NCBI GenBank assembly: GCA_017303875.1
Contig: JAFLBP010000004.1
Coordinates: 124,001-188,000, forward strand
Direction of reading: 5' to 3'
DNA length: 64,000 nucleotides
Source: Chitinophagales bacterium
Lineage (GTDB): Bacteria; Bacteroidota; Bacteroidia; Chitinophagales; Saprospiraceae
The position numbers and the translations under genes were made by a program. Of the stretch, positions 35,212-45,098 are shown in pieces. The notes under the pieces were generated by a model. That model was not told the origin of the DNA and searched no databases. It saw only the letters and a program-made list of their open reading frames with translations. Positions within the stretch are counted from its first letter, which is position 1. The number at the start of each line of letters is the position of its first letter.

Positions 35212-36602
35212 GCAAGACACTTTTTGAGAAGATCTGGGAAAAACACGTGGTGCGCCAACTCGACGGCGGCCCCGCCGTGTTGTACATAGACCGGCATTTT
35301 ATACACGAAGTGACCAGTCCGCAAGCCTTCAAGGGCCTGGAGCAGCGCGGTTTGCCGGTTTTTCGGCCTAAACAGGTGGTTGCTACCGCCGACCACAATG
35401 TACCGACCGTCGACCAGCACCTGCCCATCAAAGAAGCGCTCTCACGCATTCAGGTAGAACAACTGCACGAGAACTGCGCCAAATACGGCATCGAATTATA
35501 CGGCCTCGGACACCCTTTCCAGGGCATCGTGCATGTGATCGGGCCGGAACTGGGCGTTACGCAGCCGGGTATGACCATCGTTTGCGGCGACAGCCACACC
35601 AGCACCCACGGCGCTTTTGGCGCCATCGCGTTCGGCATCGGCACGAGCGAAGTGGAAATGGTGCTGGCCACGCAATGCCTCCTGCAAAGCAAACCCAAAA
35701 CCATGCGCATCAACGTGGAAGGGGATTTAGGGACAGGCGTAACGGCCAAGGACATTATCCTGTACGTCATCGCGCAGATCTCCGCCTCCGGCGCAACGGG
35801 TTATTTTGTGGAATACGCCGGTTCGGCTATCCGCAAGCTCTCCATGGAAGCGCGGATGACCATTTGCAATATGAGCATTGAAATGGGCGCTCGCGGCGGC
35901 ATGATTGCACCCGATGAAACCACTTTTGCCTACCTCCAGGGGCGCGACTTCGCCCCCAAAGGCGAAGCCTGGGACGCGCAATTAGCCTACTGGAAAACCC
36001 TGTATTCCGACACCGATGCCCGCTTCGATCTGGAGCTGCATTTTAAAGCGGAAGACATTGAGCCGATGGTCACTTACGGCACCAATCCCGGTATGGGCAT
36101 TGCCGTAACTGCTGCGGTGCCAGCCGAGGAAACACTGGCCGAAAAAGATTTGCCTGCTTATCGCAAAGCCCTGGAATACATGGGTTTGCAAGCCGGAAAA
36201 GCCATTCAGGGACAAAAAATTGACTACGTTTTTATCGGTTCCTGTACTAATTCACGCATCGAAGACCTGCGTCAGGTGGCGGCCCTCGTGGCCGGCAAAC
36301 AAAAAGCCCCCGGCGTGGAAGTATGGGTGGTGCCCGGCAGCAAACAGGTGGAAGAACAGGCGCGCCGCGAAGGTTTGGATAAAATTTTCGAGGCAGCGGG
36401 TTTCAACCTGCGGCAGCCCGGCTGCTCGGCTTGTCTGGGTATGAATGAAGATAAAATTCCGGCAGGAAAATACTGCATTTCCACATCCAACCGGAATTTT
36501 GAAGGCCGTCAAGGCCCCAATGCACGCACGCTGCTGGCCAGTCCGCTGACCGCCGCCGCCGCCGCATTGACGGGTGAAGTAAGTGATGTGCGGAACTTGT
36601 AA
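35208..36602 (+). CDS. leuC: 3-isopropylmalate dehydratase large subunit
   Basis: 464 residues, usual length for LeuC. It holds the [4Fe-4S] aconitase-type active site: [14 protein letters not shown] around residue 343-356 and [14 protein letters not shown] around 403-416 supply the cysteine ligands. [13 protein letters not shown] near residue 125 is the substrate-binding segment. With LeuD it isomerises 2- to 3-isopropylmalate in the cytoplasm. Its ATG overlaps the leuA stop, implying translational coupling. LeuD follows after 142 bases that hold a hairpin. Confidence 0.95.
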   Translation: MSKTLFEKIWEKHVVRQLDGGPAVLYIDRHFIHEVTSPQAFKGLEQRGLPVFRPKQVVATADHNVPTVDQHLPIKEALSRIQVEQLHENCAKYGIELYGLGHPFQGIVHVIGPELGVTQPGMTIVCGDSHTSTHGAFGAIAFGIGTSEVEMVLATQCLLQSKPKTMRINVEGDLGTGVTAKDIILYVIAQISASGATGYFVEYAGSAIRKLSMEARMTICNMSIEMGARGGMIAPDETTFAYLQGRDFAPKGEAWDAQLAYWKTLYSDTDARFDLELHFKAEDIEPMVTYGTNPGMGIAVTAAVPAEETLAEKDLPAYRKALEYMGLQAGKAIQGQKIDYVFIGSCTNSRIEDLRQVAALVAGKQKAPGVEVWVVPGSKQVEEQARREGLDKIFEAAGFNLRQPGCSACLGMNEDKIPAGKYCISTSNRNFEGRQGPNARTLLASPLTAAAAALTGEVSDVRNL

Positions 36603-36615
36603 TCTTAAACGTGAA

Positions 36616-36704
36616 ATTTCGCACAGATGAACACAGATCGTTTACACAGAAAACACAAAATCTGTGAACGTCAGTGAGTTGATCTGTGCCCATCTGTGTG
36701 AAAC
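36616..36704. repeat. Intergenic palindromic element, CACAGAT type, between leuC and leuD
   Basis: Imperfect 24-base arms at 36616-36639 and 36681-36704 (about 20 matches) each carry two CACAGAT or ATCTGTG units. A third ATCTGTG follows at 36708-36714. It is related in layout to the CGCAGAT elements and to the large palindrome between ilvC and ilvA. It falls within an operon, so transcripts would carry the hairpin. Confidence 0.7.
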
Positions 36705-36744
36705 CCATCTGTGAACATCCCTAAGCATTTGCAAGCATAGAAAA

Positions 36745-37335
36745 ATGAGCAAAGCCATTCAATACATAAAAAGCAGCGCCGTGCCCCTTGCGGCTGAAAA
36801 CGTGGATACTGATCAGATCATTCCCGCGCGTTTCCTCAAGGCCACCAGCCGCGACGGATTCGGGAAAAACCTGTTCCGCGATTGGCGCTACTTTAACGAC
36901 GACGAAGGCCAGCCCAAGTCCGATTTCATTTTAAATAATCCCGTTTTTAAAGGAAAAATTCTGTTGGCGGGTAAAAATTTCGGCTGCGGCTCCAGCCGCG
37001 AACATGCTGCCTGGTCTATCAAAGACTACGGTTTCGATGTGGTGGTGAGCAGCTTTTTTGCCGATATTTTTAAAAACAACGCCCTCAATAATTTCCTGCT
37101 GCCGGTTCAGGTAAGCGACGCTTTTTTACAAACACTTTTTGCTGCCGTTCAGGCCAATCCGCAAACGGAAATTGAAGTGGATCTGGAAAAACAAAGCATC
37201 GCCTTGCCCGGCGGCGAACAGGAAACTTTTGACATCAACAGCTATAAAAAAACCTGCCTCCTCAATGGCTACGATGACCTGGATTTTCTCCTGAGCATCA
37301 AGCCGGAAATTGAGGCTTTTGAAAAGACATTTTAG
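36745..37335 (+). CDS. leuD: 3-isopropylmalate dehydratase small subunit
   Basis: 196 residues, normal for LeuD. It contains [20 protein letters not shown] near the N-terminus, [20 protein letters not shown] (the swivelling domain's substrate loop) and [20 protein letters not shown]. It pairs with LeuC to isomerise isopropylmalate. The element upstream (36616-36704) and the hairpin downstream (37342-37422) isolate it from its neighbours, which may modulate transcript stability. Confidence 0.95.
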   Translation: MSKAIQYIKSSAVPLAAENVDTDQIIPARFLKATSRDGFGKNLFRDWRYFNDDEGQPKSDFILNNPVFKGKILLAGKNFGCGSSREHAAWSIKDYGFDVVVSSFFADIFKNNALNNFLLPVQVSDAFLQTLFAAVQANPQTEIEVDLEKQSIALPGGEQETFDINSYKKTCLLNGYDDLDFLLSIKPEIEAFEKTF

Positions 37336-37341
37336 ACATTC

Positions 37342-37422
37342 ATTCGTCGGACGACTCCGGTTCGTCAGACGAATAAGTGCTCAAATCATATTTGTCTGAC
37401 GACTTGGAGTCGTCCGACAAAT
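37342..37422. repeat. Long hairpin between leuD and leuB (GTCGGACGACTCC arms)
   Basis: Arms of 34 bases at 37342-37375 and 37389-37422 match at about 29 positions, separated by a 13-base A/T-rich loop. The outer core GTCGGACGACTCC pairs with GGAGTCGTCCGAC. It has no U-run, so it is not a standard terminator. It differs in sequence from the CAGAT elements. Confidence 0.8.
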
Positions 37423-37463
37423 GCAATCCATCATCAAATCCACCCAAATCCCGGTCAAAGATT

Positions 37464-38573
37464 ATGAACAAACGTATCGCAGTTATCCCCGGCGACGGCA
37501 TAGGCCCGGAAGTTACCGCCCAGGCCGTCAAGGTGCTCAATGCCGTGGGCAAACGCTTCGACCATACTTTTGAATACGAATATTGCCTGATGGGCGCCTG
37601 CGCCATTGATCAGACCGGCGACCCGCTGCCCGACGCGACCATCGAGGCGGCGCTGCGCAGCGATGCCGTGCTTTTCGGCGCCATCGGCGACCCGAAATAC
37701 GACAACGACCCCGGTGCAAAAGTACGCCCCGAACAAGGACTGCTGCGTTTGCGCAAAACCCTGCAACTCTACGCCAATATTCGTCCCATTTCCACCTATG
37801 CGGCGCTCGAACACCTGTCGCCCTTAAACCCGGATCGGCTTAAAGGCGTGGACTTTGTGATTTACCGCGAACTGACGGGCGGCATTTATTTCGGCGAAAA
37901 GAAAACGGACGGCACACGCGCCTCCGACGACTGCGTGTACACGCGCGAGGAAATCGAACGCATCGCACACCCGGCCTTCCAGCAGGCGCGCCGCCGCCGC
38001 AAAAAATTGACCCTCGTAGACAAAGCCAATGTGCTGGAAACCTCGCGGCTCTGGCGCAAGGTGGTGCAGGAAGTGGCCACACAATACCCGGATGTGGCGG
38101 TTGATTTTCTGTTTGTAGACAATGCCGCCATGCAGATTATCGTCAATCCGGCGCAATTCGATGTCATGCTGACTGAAAACATGTTTGGCGATATCCTCAG
38201 CGATGAGGCCAGCGTTATCAGTGGCTCTTTGGGCATGTTGCCTTCGGCCTCCATCGGCAAGGGCGCGGCCCTGTTCGAGCCGATTCATGGCTCTTATCCG
38301 CAGGCGGCGGGCAAAGATATTGCCAACCCCATGGGCGCTATTTTATCGGCGGCCATGCTGCTCGATCACCTCGATTTACCACGCGAAGCCAAGACCGTCC
38401 GCGAAGCGGTGGACTGGGCGGTGCAGCAAAAAATCGTCACCCGCGATATTGATCCTGATTCCACGCATTATACCTCCACAGTCGGAGATATGATTGCCGA
38501 TGCGGTTCAGTATGAAATTACGTTCGGTGCGCGATTGCAGAATATTCTAATGTCTCATTCGACGATCATTTGA
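37464..38573 (+). CDS. leuB: 3-isopropylmalate dehydrogenase
   Basis: 369 residues from the ATG at 37464 (MNKRIAVIPGDGIGPEV); an in-frame extension upstream reads through the hairpin and is rejected. Motifs are PGDGIGPE at the N-terminus, RPEQGLLRLRK (substrate-binding arginines), ELTGGIYFGEK, VDNAAMQIIVNP and the metal-binding MLTENMFGDILSDEAS, with GSLGMLPSAS and EPIHGSYPQAAGKDIANP near the NAD site. It oxidatively decarboxylates 3-isopropylmalate to 2-oxoisocaproate with NAD+. It completes the leu set before the promoter/terminator-bounded small gene. Confidence 0.95.
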   Translation: MNKRIAVIPGDGIGPEVTAQAVKVLNAVGKRFDHTFEYEYCLMGACAIDQTGDPLPDATIEAALRSDAVLFGAIGDPKYDNDPGAKVRPEQGLLRLRKTLQLYANIRPISTYAALEHLSPLNPDRLKGVDFVIYRELTGGIYFGEKKTDGTRASDDCVYTREEIERIAHPAFQQARRRRKKLTLVDKANVLETSRLWRKVVQEVATQYPDVAVDFLFVDNAAMQIIVNPAQFDVMLTENMFGDILSDEASVISGSLGMLPSASIGKGAALFEPIHGSYPQAAGKDIANPMGAILSAAMLLDHLDLPREAKTVREAVDWAVQQKIVTRDIDPDSTHYTSTVGDMIADAVQYEITFGARLQNILMSHSTII

Positions 38574-38597
38574 TATAAATTCTTATTTTTCAATCAT

Positions 38598-38628
38598 TTT
38601 GATCTTTCGGATGAAGCATTTAACTTTG
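38598..38628 (+). promoter_or_regulatory. Complete Bacteroidota promoter (TTTG-N19-TAACTTTG)
   Basis: TTTG at 38598-38601 and TAACTTTG at 38621-38628 are separated by 19 bases, the best match to the -33/-7 consensus seen in the window. The predicted start falls around 38635, just ahead of the small ORF ATG at 38646. Confidence 0.7.
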
Positions 38629-38645
38629 CCATACAATTGCCTTCC

Positions 38646-38747
38646 ATGTTCAAGGAATTTAACCATATTATTTTCGGTCTGGTCGCGGTCATTATCGTGG
38701 TCGTCGTGATTATTATTCCTTGTTCATCAGGAGGCGGTATCTCATAA
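38646..38747 (+). CDS. 33-residue single-pass membrane peptide
   Basis: A short reading frame beginning MFKEFNHIIFGLVAVIIVV and ending PCSSGGGIS. Residues about 8-25 are an unbroken run of Ile, Val, Leu and Ala, a membrane helix, followed by a proline-cysteine-serine-glycine tail. It is bracketed by its own promoter (38598-38628) and a strong terminator (38772-38806), so the 170-base unit looks like a dedicated short transcript. It may be a small membrane protein; a regulatory RNA with an incidental ORF is the alternative. No family is recognised. It lies between leuB and ilvE. Confidence 0.55.
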   Translation: MFKEFNHIIFGLVAVIIVVVVIIIPCSSGGGIS

Positions 38748-38771
38748 CCTGACAAGCAATTGCACTTGCTG

Positions 38772-38806
38772 AAAAAAGCCCGCCTCCACGAGAAGCGGGC
38801 TTTTTT
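38772..38806 (+). terminator. Rho-independent terminator after the small membrane peptide
   Basis: The stem AAAAAAGCCCGC (38772-38783) pairs perfectly with GCGGGCTTTTTT (38795-38806) around an 11-base loop, ending in six T. It is bidirectional in form. It should stop both the small transcript and read-through from leuB. Confidence 0.9.
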
Positions 38807-38888
38807 CATTTCGGACTTTCCGGGGTATTGTACCCGGGAAGACCCGGGAGTGTTTTGTCGAAACGAGTTTTCATTTTCTGCGGATTTG

Positions 38889-38988
38889 TTTCCCGCAGAT
38901 TTTCGCAGATTGACGCGCAGATTTCGCAGAAATAGTTACTAAAAAATTCTGCGAGATCTGCGGGAAGATCTGCGCGATCTGCGGGAAA
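38889..38988. repeat. Intergenic palindromic element, CGCAGAT type (copy 4)
   Basis: Outer arms TTTCCCGCAGAT (38889-38900) and ATCTGCGGGAAA (38977-38988) pair perfectly. Inside are more units: TTCGCAGATTGACGCGCAGA on the left and ATCTGCGGGAAG and ATCTGCGCG on the right. It stands directly upstream of ilvE, 26 bases from its ATG. Confidence 0.8.
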
Positions 38989-39014
38989 TAAATCAGTCAA
39001 AAACAAGATTTTAT

Positions 39015-39902
39015 ATGTATTTCAAAGAAAAAACAGTCATTTTCTACGATGGCGAATATACCCTCGCTACGGAAACGCACACGAGTCTGTACGGCCAAAC
39101 GCTGCACTACGGCTATGGCGTTTTTGAAGGCATCCGGAGTTATGCCACGGCTTCGGGCGCTAAAATTTTTAAGGCCCGCGAGCATTACGAACGCCTGCAT
39201 GAGTCCTGCAGACTCCTGGGTATTCCTTTAAATTACAGCGTGGAAGCGCTGACGGAATTTACCTATGAAGTACTGAAACGCAACGCCCTTGAAGATGCCT
39301 ATATCCGGCCGCTGGTGCTCTGCGACCCCAATATGTCGCTCATCAATGGCCAACCCACGCATGTATTTATCGGCGTTTGGGGCTGGGGCGCTTACCTCGG
39401 CGAAAAACTGCTGAACCTGCGTATTTCCAGCTATTGCCGCCCGCACCCGCGCTCCGTACATATGGAAGCCAAAGCCTGCGGCCACTATGTCAACTCCATC
39501 CTGGCCACTTCGGAAGCCAAGCGCGAGGGCTATGATGAAGCGCTCTTGCTCGATTGCGACGGCTACCTTGCCGAAGGCCCGGGCGCGAATCTGTTTTTTG
39601 AAAAAGACGGTAAAATTTTCACCCCAAAACTCGGTCATATCCTGCCCGGTATTACCCGCGCGACGGTTATTGAGCTGTGCCAGGAAATGGGCTTTCCCGT
39701 GGAAGAAGGTCGCTATACCGCCGAAGATTTGTTTGAAGCCGATGGCGCGTTCTTTTGCGGAACCGGCGCTGAAGTCGTTGGTATTCAATCTGTTGATAAA
39801 AAAACTTTTCACCTGGACTGGCCCGACTCCCTCGGCGCCCGCATCCGCGAAGCGTACCTCAACCTGGTACGTGAAAAAAGCGCACACGCTCAAGCCGTAT
39901 GA
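39015..39902 (+). CDS. ilvE: Branched-chain amino acid aminotransferase
   Basis: 295 residues, class IV PLP fold. [14 protein letters not shown] near residue 31-44 is the family start signature. The Schiff-base lysine is in [13 protein letters not shown] (about 150-162). [20 protein letters not shown] and [13 protein letters not shown] bind PLP phosphate, and [12 protein letters not shown] closes the site. It transfers the amino group between glutamate and the 2-oxo acids of Val, Leu and Ile, the last step of all three pathways. The start codon is only 26 bases past a palindromic element. Its stop overlaps the ilvD start as ATGA. Confidence 0.93.
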   Translation: MYFKEKTVIFYDGEYTLATETHTSLYGQTLHYGYGVFEGIRSYATASGAKIFKAREHYERLHESCRLLGIPLNYSVEALTEFTYEVLKRNALEDAYIRPLVLCDPNMSLINGQPTHVFIGVWGWGAYLGEKLLNLRISSYCRPHPRSVHMEAKACGHYVNSILATSEAKREGYDEALLLDCDGYLAEGPGANLFFEKDGKIFTPKLGHILPGITRATVIELCQEMGFPVEEGRYTAEDLFEADGAFFCGTGAEVVGIQSVDKKTFHLDWPDSLGARIREAYLNLVREKSAHAQAV

Positions 39903-41578
39903 ACATACTGAACAAATACAGCCGCGTCATCACGCAAGACCCCACCCAGCCCGCCGCACAAGCCATGCTTTATGGTATCGGCCTGACGGAGGCCGACCTC
40001 GCCAAAGCACAAGTGGGTATTGTGAGCATGGGCTATGAAGGCAACACCTGTAATATGCACCTCAACGACCTGGCCAAAACCATTAAAGACGGTGTCTGGG
40101 CACAGGATTTGGTCGGACTGATCTTTCACACCATCGGCGTCAGCGACGGGATCAGCAACGGCACCGACGGCATGCGTTATTCACTCGTCAGCCGCGACAT
40201 TATCGCCGACAGTATCGAAACCGTCTGTGGCGCGCAGTACTACGACGGCCTCATTGCCGTGCCGGGCTGCGATAAAAATATGCCCGGCTCCATCATTGCC
40301 ATGGGCCGCCTCAACCGTCCGGCCATCATGGTCTACGGCGGAACCATTGCACCCGGCAAATGGAAGGGACAGGATCTGAATATCATTTCGGCTTTTGAAG
40401 CACTTGGGCAAAAATTGGCTGGTCAGTTGGAAGAAGGTGATTTTCAGGGTATTGTGAAACATTCCTGCCCTGGTCCCGGCGCTTGCGGCGGTATGTATAC
40501 GGCCAATACCATGGCTTCGGCCATTGAAGCGCTGGGCATGAGCCTGCCATTTTCCTCCTCCAATCCGGCCCTCAGTGAAGCCAAACAAAAAGAATGCGCC
40601 GAGGCTGGCCAATACATACGCCTGCTGCTGGAACGCGACATCAAGCCCCGCGACATTATGACCCGCGAGGCATTTGAAAACGCCATTACCGTCATCATGG
40701 TGCTCGGTGGTTCCACCAATGCCGTGCTTCACCTGATCGCCATGGCGCATAGTGTCGGGGTGGCACTTACGCAGGATGATTTTCAGCGCATCAGCGACCG
40801 TATTCCCTTGCTGGCAGACCTGAAACCATCCGGCAAATACCTGATGGAAGACCTGCACCATATCGGCGGCGTGCCGGCGGTGATGAAATATTTATTAAAA
40901 AAAGGACTGCTGCACGGCCATTGCCTGACCGTCACTGGCCAAACCATCGCCGAAAACCTTGAACAGGCAGCAGACCTTGATTTTGAACAACAAAACATCA
41001 TTCATCCCGTAGAAAAAGCCCTGAAAAGCACCGGGCACCTGCAAATTCTCTACGGAAACCTTGCCTCGGAAGGCAGCGTCGCGAAAATATCGGGCAAAGA
41101 AGGTACGCGCTTCAGCGGCCCGGCCCGGGTATTCGACGGCGAAAAAGAACTGATCGCCGGTATTCAGTCCGGCCGCGTACAGCCCGGCGATGTGGTGGTC
41201 ATTCGATACGTCGGCCCCAAAGGCGCGCCCGGCATGCCGGAAATGCTCAAGCCTACCTCGGCCATCATGGGCGTCGGATTGGGCAAAAGTGTAGCGCTGA
41301 TTACCGATGGCCGTTTCAGCGGCGGCACCCACGGCTTTGTGGTGGGTCATATCACGCCGGAAGCTTTTGACGGCGGCCTGATTGCGCTGGTACACGACGA
41401 TGACCCGATTGATATTGATGCTGAAACGAACACCATTACCCTGAATGTTCCGGAAGCGGTGCTGGCCAATCGCCGCGCCGCGTGGGTACAGCCGCCCTTG
41501 CCGGTCACGCAGGGCGCATTGTACAAATACGCCAAATCTGTTTCCAGCGCGGCCACGGGCTGCGTAACTGATTTTTGA
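39899..41578 (+). CDS. ilvD: Dihydroxy-acid dehydratase
   Basis: 559 residues, the usual length. Iron-sulfur ligands are in GCDKNMPGS (about 122-130) and [18 protein letters not shown] (about 189-206). [26 protein letters not shown] and [15 protein letters not shown] are further family markers. It dehydrates 2,3-dihydroxy acids to 2-oxoisovalerate or 3-methyl-2-oxovalerate. It overlaps the ilvE stop, implying coupling, and ilvB follows after 21 bases. Confidence 0.95.
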   Translation: MNILNKYSRVITQDPTQPAAQAMLYGIGLTEADLAKAQVGIVSMGYEGNTCNMHLNDLAKTIKDGVWAQDLVGLIFHTIGVSDGISNGTDGMRYSLVSRDIIADSIETVCGAQYYDGLIAVPGCDKNMPGSIIAMGRLNRPAIMVYGGTIAPGKWKGQDLNIISAFEALGQKLAGQLEEGDFQGIVKHSCPGPGACGGMYTANTMASAIEALGMSLPFSSSNPALSEAKQKECAEAGQYIRLLLERDIKPRDIMTREAFENAITVIMVLGGSTNAVLHLIAMAHSVGVALTQDDFQRISDRIPLLADLKPSGKYLMEDLHHIGGVPAVMKYLLKKGLLHGHCLTVTGQTIAENLEQAADLDFEQQNIIHPVEKALKSTGHLQILYGNLASEGSVAKISGKEGTRFSGPARVFDGEKELIAGIQSGRVQPGDVVVIRYVGPKGAPGMPEMLKPTSAIMGVGLGKSVALITDGRFSGGTHGFVVGHITPEAFDGGLIALVHDDDPIDIDAETNTITLNVPEAVLANRRAAWVQPPLPVTQGALYKYAKSVSSAATGCVTDF

Positions 41579-41599
41579 TTAATCCAAAATCAAATAAAC

Positions 41600-43339
41600 A
41601 TGCCAAATACACTTCAACTCGGTAATGCAGCGGCGGAAGCCCCCGCGCTGCCTCAAATCAGCGGTTCGGAAGCCCTGATGCACGCCCTGCTCCACGAGGG
41701 CGTAGACACCATTTTCGGGTATCCCGGTGGCGCCATAATGCCCATCTACGATGCCCTGTACGATTTCGGGGAGCAGATGCAACACGTGCTGGTGCGCCAC
41801 GAACAAGGCGCCATCCACGCCGCACAAGGGTACGCCCGCGCCGCCGGAAAAACCGGCGTCGTGTTTGCAACCAGTGGCCCCGGCGCTACCAATCTCGTCA
41901 CCGGATTAGCCGACGCACTCATTGACAGCACGCCGGTGGTTTGTATCACGGGACAGGTGTTTGCGCACCTGCTCGGCACCGATGCTTTCCAGGAAACCGA
42001 CGTGGTCAACATCACCACACCCGTCACAAAATGGAATTGCCAGGTGACCGATGCCCGCGAAATTCCGGCAGCGCTGGCCAAGGCGTTTTACATCGCTTCC
42101 AGCGGCAGGCCCGGCCCGGTGTTGATAGATATTACCAAAAATGCACAGTTGCAGGTATTTGATTATGAAGGATATACGCCTTGTTCGCATATTCGGAGTT
42201 ATCGGCCAAAGCCCATTGTGCGCCGGCAATACGTGGAACTGGCGGCCGAGTTGATCAACAGCGCCGAACGGCCTTTTGTGCTTTTCGGACAAGGCGTGAT
42301 TCTGGGCGGCGCCGAAGCGGAGTTCAAGGCATTTATTGAAAAAAGCGGTATTCCGGCGGCCTGGACTTTGCTGGGACTTGGCGCCCTGCCCACCGAACAC
42401 CCGCTGAATGTAGGCATGCTCGGTATGCACGGCAATTATGGTCCGAATGTGCTGACCAACCAATGCGATGTACTCATTGCCATCGGGATGCGCTTCGATG
42501 ATCGCGTGACCGGGCGTCTGGATAAATACGCCAAACAGGCCCGCGTCATTCACCTCGACATTGATCCGGCAGAAATTGATAAAAATGTAAAGGCAGAAGT
42601 GCCCATTTGGGGCGATTGCAAAGAGGTGTTGCCCATGCTGACCGAGCTGGTGCAGCCGCGCCAACACGAAGCCTGGGTTGCGCGTTTCCGCGAATTTGCC
42701 GCCGAAGAATACAAGGAAGTCATCGGGCCGGAAACCCATCCGCAATCGGAAGTGCTGACGATGGGAGAAGTTATTCGAATCATCAATGAACAGGACGGCG
42801 GCGAGCAGATCCTCGTCACGGATGTGGGGCAGCATCAGATGGTTGCCACGCGCTACATCAGGCTCAACCATAGCCGGAGCAATATCACATCCGGTGGACT
42901 TGGCACAATGGGTTTTGGATTGCCCGCAGCCATCGGCGCTGCCCTGGGCCGGCCCGACAAGCGCGTGATTACCGTGATCGGCGATGGTGGTTTTCAGATG
43001 ACTTTGCAGGAATTGGGCACCGTGATGCAGTACAAAGTGCCGGTTAAAATATTGATTCTCAACAACTCTTTCCTCGGTATGGTGCGGCAGTGGCAGGAGC
43101 TGTTTCACCAGCGGCGCTATTCGTTCGTGGATATTACGAGCCCGGATTTTGTTACCCTCGCTTCGGCTTATGGTATTCCGGGTCGGAGTGTTGCGCAACG
43201 CGCGGATCTGGAAGCTGCTGTTCGGGAAATGCTGGAAGCGCCCGGCGCTTATTTGCTGGAGGTGAAAGTGGGAAAGGAAAACAATGTTTTTCCGATGGTT
43301 CCGCAGGGCTGCGGCGTTGCCGAAATTCGTCTAAAATAA
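41600..43339 (+). CDS. ilvB: Acetolactate synthase large (catalytic) subunit
   Basis: 579 residues. ThDP enzyme with the N-terminal PYR domain (IFGYPGGAIMPIYDAL, RHEQGAIHAAQGYARA with the catalytic Glu, TSGPGATN), a central domain (GQGVILGGAE, MLGMHGNYGPNVL) and the C-terminal ThDP/Mg site (VIGDGGFQMTLQELGT, NNSFLGMVRQWQ). It condenses pyruvate with pyruvate or 2-oxobutanoate. The first 20 residues are a short extension. The regulatory subunit follows after 20 bases. Confidence 0.95.
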   Translation: MPNTLQLGNAAAEAPALPQISGSEALMHALLHEGVDTIFGYPGGAIMPIYDALYDFGEQMQHVLVRHEQGAIHAAQGYARAAGKTGVVFATSGPGATNLVTGLADALIDSTPVVCITGQVFAHLLGTDAFQETDVVNITTPVTKWNCQVTDAREIPAALAKAFYIASSGRPGPVLIDITKNAQLQVFDYEGYTPCSHIRSYRPKPIVRRQYVELAAELINSAERPFVLFGQGVILGGAEAEFKAFIEKSGIPAAWTLLGLGALPTEHPLNVGMLGMHGNYGPNVLTNQCDVLIAIGMRFDDRVTGRLDKYAKQARVIHLDIDPAEIDKNVKAEVPIWGDCKEVLPMLTELVQPRQHEAWVARFREFAAEEYKEVIGPETHPQSEVLTMGEVIRIINEQDGGEQILVTDVGQHQMVATRYIRLNHSRSNITSGGLGTMGFGLPAAIGAALGRPDKRVITVIGDGGFQMTLQELGTVMQYKVPVKILILNNSFLGMVRQWQELFHQRRYSFVDITSPDFVTLASAYGIPGRSVAQRADLEAAVREMLEAPGAYLLEVKVGKENNVFPMVPQGCGVAEIRLK

Positions 43340-43359
43340 CCTTTAACTGTTTGAAAATC

Positions 43360-43950
43360 ATGTCAAAGCAGGAATATACCATCACCGTATACACCGAAAA
43401 TCAGGTGGGTTTGCTGACCCGCATCGCAACCATTTTTTCCCGTCGGAAAATCAATGTCGACAGCCTGAATACCTCGCCCACCGAAGTGGAAGGCATCCAC
43501 CGCTTTACCATCGTGATTGACGAAGCGGAAGAGGTGGTGCGCAAGTTGGTGCGGCAAATAGAAAAACAGGTAGATGTGCTGCGCGCTTTTTACAATACCG
43601 GCGAGGAGATCGTCTGGCAGGAAATGGCTTTGTACAAAGTACCCACCGACGAAATTGCCGAAAAGGTAAAAGTGGAGCGACTGCTGCGCGAACACGGCGC
43701 CCGGGCCGTGGTAATCCGAAAAGATTATACGGTTTTTGAAACCACCGGCCACCGGGAAGAAACCGACAACCTCATCAAAGTACTGGCGCCTTATGGCCTG
43801 ATTGAGTTCGTGCGCAGCGCGCGCGTGGCCATCATCAAAGCCAGCAGTGGTTTCCATGCGATGCTCCGTGAATTTGAAGAACGCGATCCCGGTGAAGGTA
43901 TCGCTGAAAATGAATACTTAGCGCAAAATCAACAGGTTTTTGCGATGTAG
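43360..43950 (+). CDS. ilvN: Acetolactate synthase small (regulatory) subunit
   Basis: 196 residues from the ATG at 43360; longer open sequence upstream overlaps ilvB and is not coding. An N-terminal ACT domain (TVYTENQVGLLTRIATIFSR, INVDSLNTSPTE, RFTIVI) binds valine in the family. The C-terminal ALS_ss_C domain (MALYKVPTD, VIRKDYTVFETTGH, FVRSARVAII) activates the catalytic subunit. It is about 30 residues longer than the enterobacterial IlvH type owing to a charged tail. The protein sets feedback inhibition of the pathway. Confidence 0.92.
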   Translation: MSKQEYTITVYTENQVGLLTRIATIFSRRKINVDSLNTSPTEVEGIHRFTIVIDEAEEVVRKLVRQIEKQVDVLRAFYNTGEEIVWQEMALYKVPTDEIAEKVKVERLLREHGARAVVIRKDYTVFETTGHREETDNLIKVLAPYGLIEFVRSARVAIIKASSGFHAMLREFEERDPGEGIAENEYLAQNQQVFAM

Positions 43951-44033
43951 ATATGGAAGTAACTCCCTCAAAATCAATATGAAAGCATCCATCCATCTGT
44001 AAATCCACCCAAATCGTGGTCAAACATCAACTC

Positions 44034-45095
44034 ATGGCAAAATTGAACTTTGGCGGCAGCATTGAAAATGTCGTCACCCGCGAAGAATTTCCCCTTGAAA
44101 AAGCACAAAGCGTGCTCAAAGATGAAGTAGTCGCTGTGATCGGCTACGGCGTCCAAGGCCCCGGCCAGGCGCTCAACCAATTGGAAAACGGCGTCAACGT
44201 GATTGTCGGTCAGCGCCCCAATTCCAAGTCCTGGGACAAAGCCGTCCGCGATGGTTTTATCCCAGGCGTTTCGCTCTTCGATATTGAAGAAGCGCTGGAG
44301 CGCGGCACCATCATTTGCTACCTGCTCAGCGATGCCGCCCAGATTCAGCTTTGGCCGACGGTGAAAAAACACCTCACGCCCGGCAAAGCGCTCTATTTTT
44401 CCCACGGTTTCGGGATTACCTACAACCACCAGACCGGCATTATTCCGCCTCCGGAAGTGGATGTGATTCTGGTGGCGCCCAAGGGTTCGGGCACCTCGCT
44501 GCGCCGTATGTTTTTGCAAGGTCGCGGCCTGAACAGCAGCTACGCCATTTTCCAGGATGCTACCGGGCGGGCATTCGACCGCGTAATCGCCCTGGGTATC
44601 GCCATTGGCTCGGGCTACCTGTTTGAAACGACTTTCCAGAAAGAAGTATACAGCGACCTTACGGGCGAGCGCGGCACCCTGATGGGCGCAATTCAAGGCA
44701 TTTTTGCAGCACAATACGCCGTTTTGCGCGAACGCGGCCACTCGCCAAGCGAAGCTTTTAATGAAACGGTGGAAGAACTCACGCAGTCGCTTATGCCCTT
44801 GGTGGCCGAAAACGGTATGGACTGGATGTATGCCAACTGTTCCACCACGGCCCAACGCGGTGCGCTGGACTGGTGGAAAAAATTCCGCGACGCCACCTTG
44901 CCGGTATTTAATGAATTGTACGACAGCGTAGCCGTCGGCAAGGAATCGCAGCGCTCCATCGACTCCAACAGTCAGCCCGATTACCGGGAAAAGTTGGAAG
45001 AAGAACTCCGCGAACTCCGCGAAAGCGAAATGTGGCAGGCCGGACAAACGGTGCGCAGCCTGCGCCCGGAAAACCAACCGGTTGAAACGGTTTAA
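44034..45095 (+). CDS. ilvC: Ketol-acid reductoisomerase
   Basis: 353 residues from the ATG at 44034 (MAKLNFGGSIENV). The Rossmann signature is VIGYGVQGPGQA with the cofactor loop VIVGQRPNSKSWDKAV. Gln-Arg-Pro-Asn-Ser after the second strand suggests NADP(H) specificity, as usual. The knotted helical domain carries the Mg and substrate residues (DLTGERGTLMGAIQGI, AFNETVEELTQ). It isomerises and reduces acetolactate to dihydroxyisovalerate. The 83-base gap after ilvN has no feature; a large palindrome follows. Confidence 0.94.
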   Translation: MAKLNFGGSIENVVTREEFPLEKAQSVLKDEVVAVIGYGVQGPGQALNQLENGVNVIVGQRPNSKSWDKAVRDGFIPGVSLFDIEEALERGTIICYLLSDAAQIQLWPTVKKHLTPGKALYFSHGFGITYNHQTGIIPPPEVDVILVAPKGSGTSLRRMFLQGRGLNSSYAIFQDATGRAFDRVIALGIAIGSGYLFETTFQKEVYSDLTGERGTLMGAIQGIFAAQYAVLRERGHSPSEAFNETVEELTQSLMPLVAENGMDWMYANCSTTAQRGALDWWKKFRDATLPVFNELYDSVAVGKESQRSIDSNSQPDYREKLEEELRELRESEMWQAGQTVRSLRPENQPVETV

Positions 45096-45098
45096 ATT

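Noticed and set aside
38772..38806. Hairpin as part of the CGCAGAT repeat family
   Set aside because: It has a G/C-rich stem with an A-run before and T-run after and no CAGAT units, so a terminator explains it fully.
41906..43198. 430-codon minus-strand frame opposite ilvB
   Set aside because: IlvB is unambiguous on the plus strand, and the antisense translation shows no family motif.
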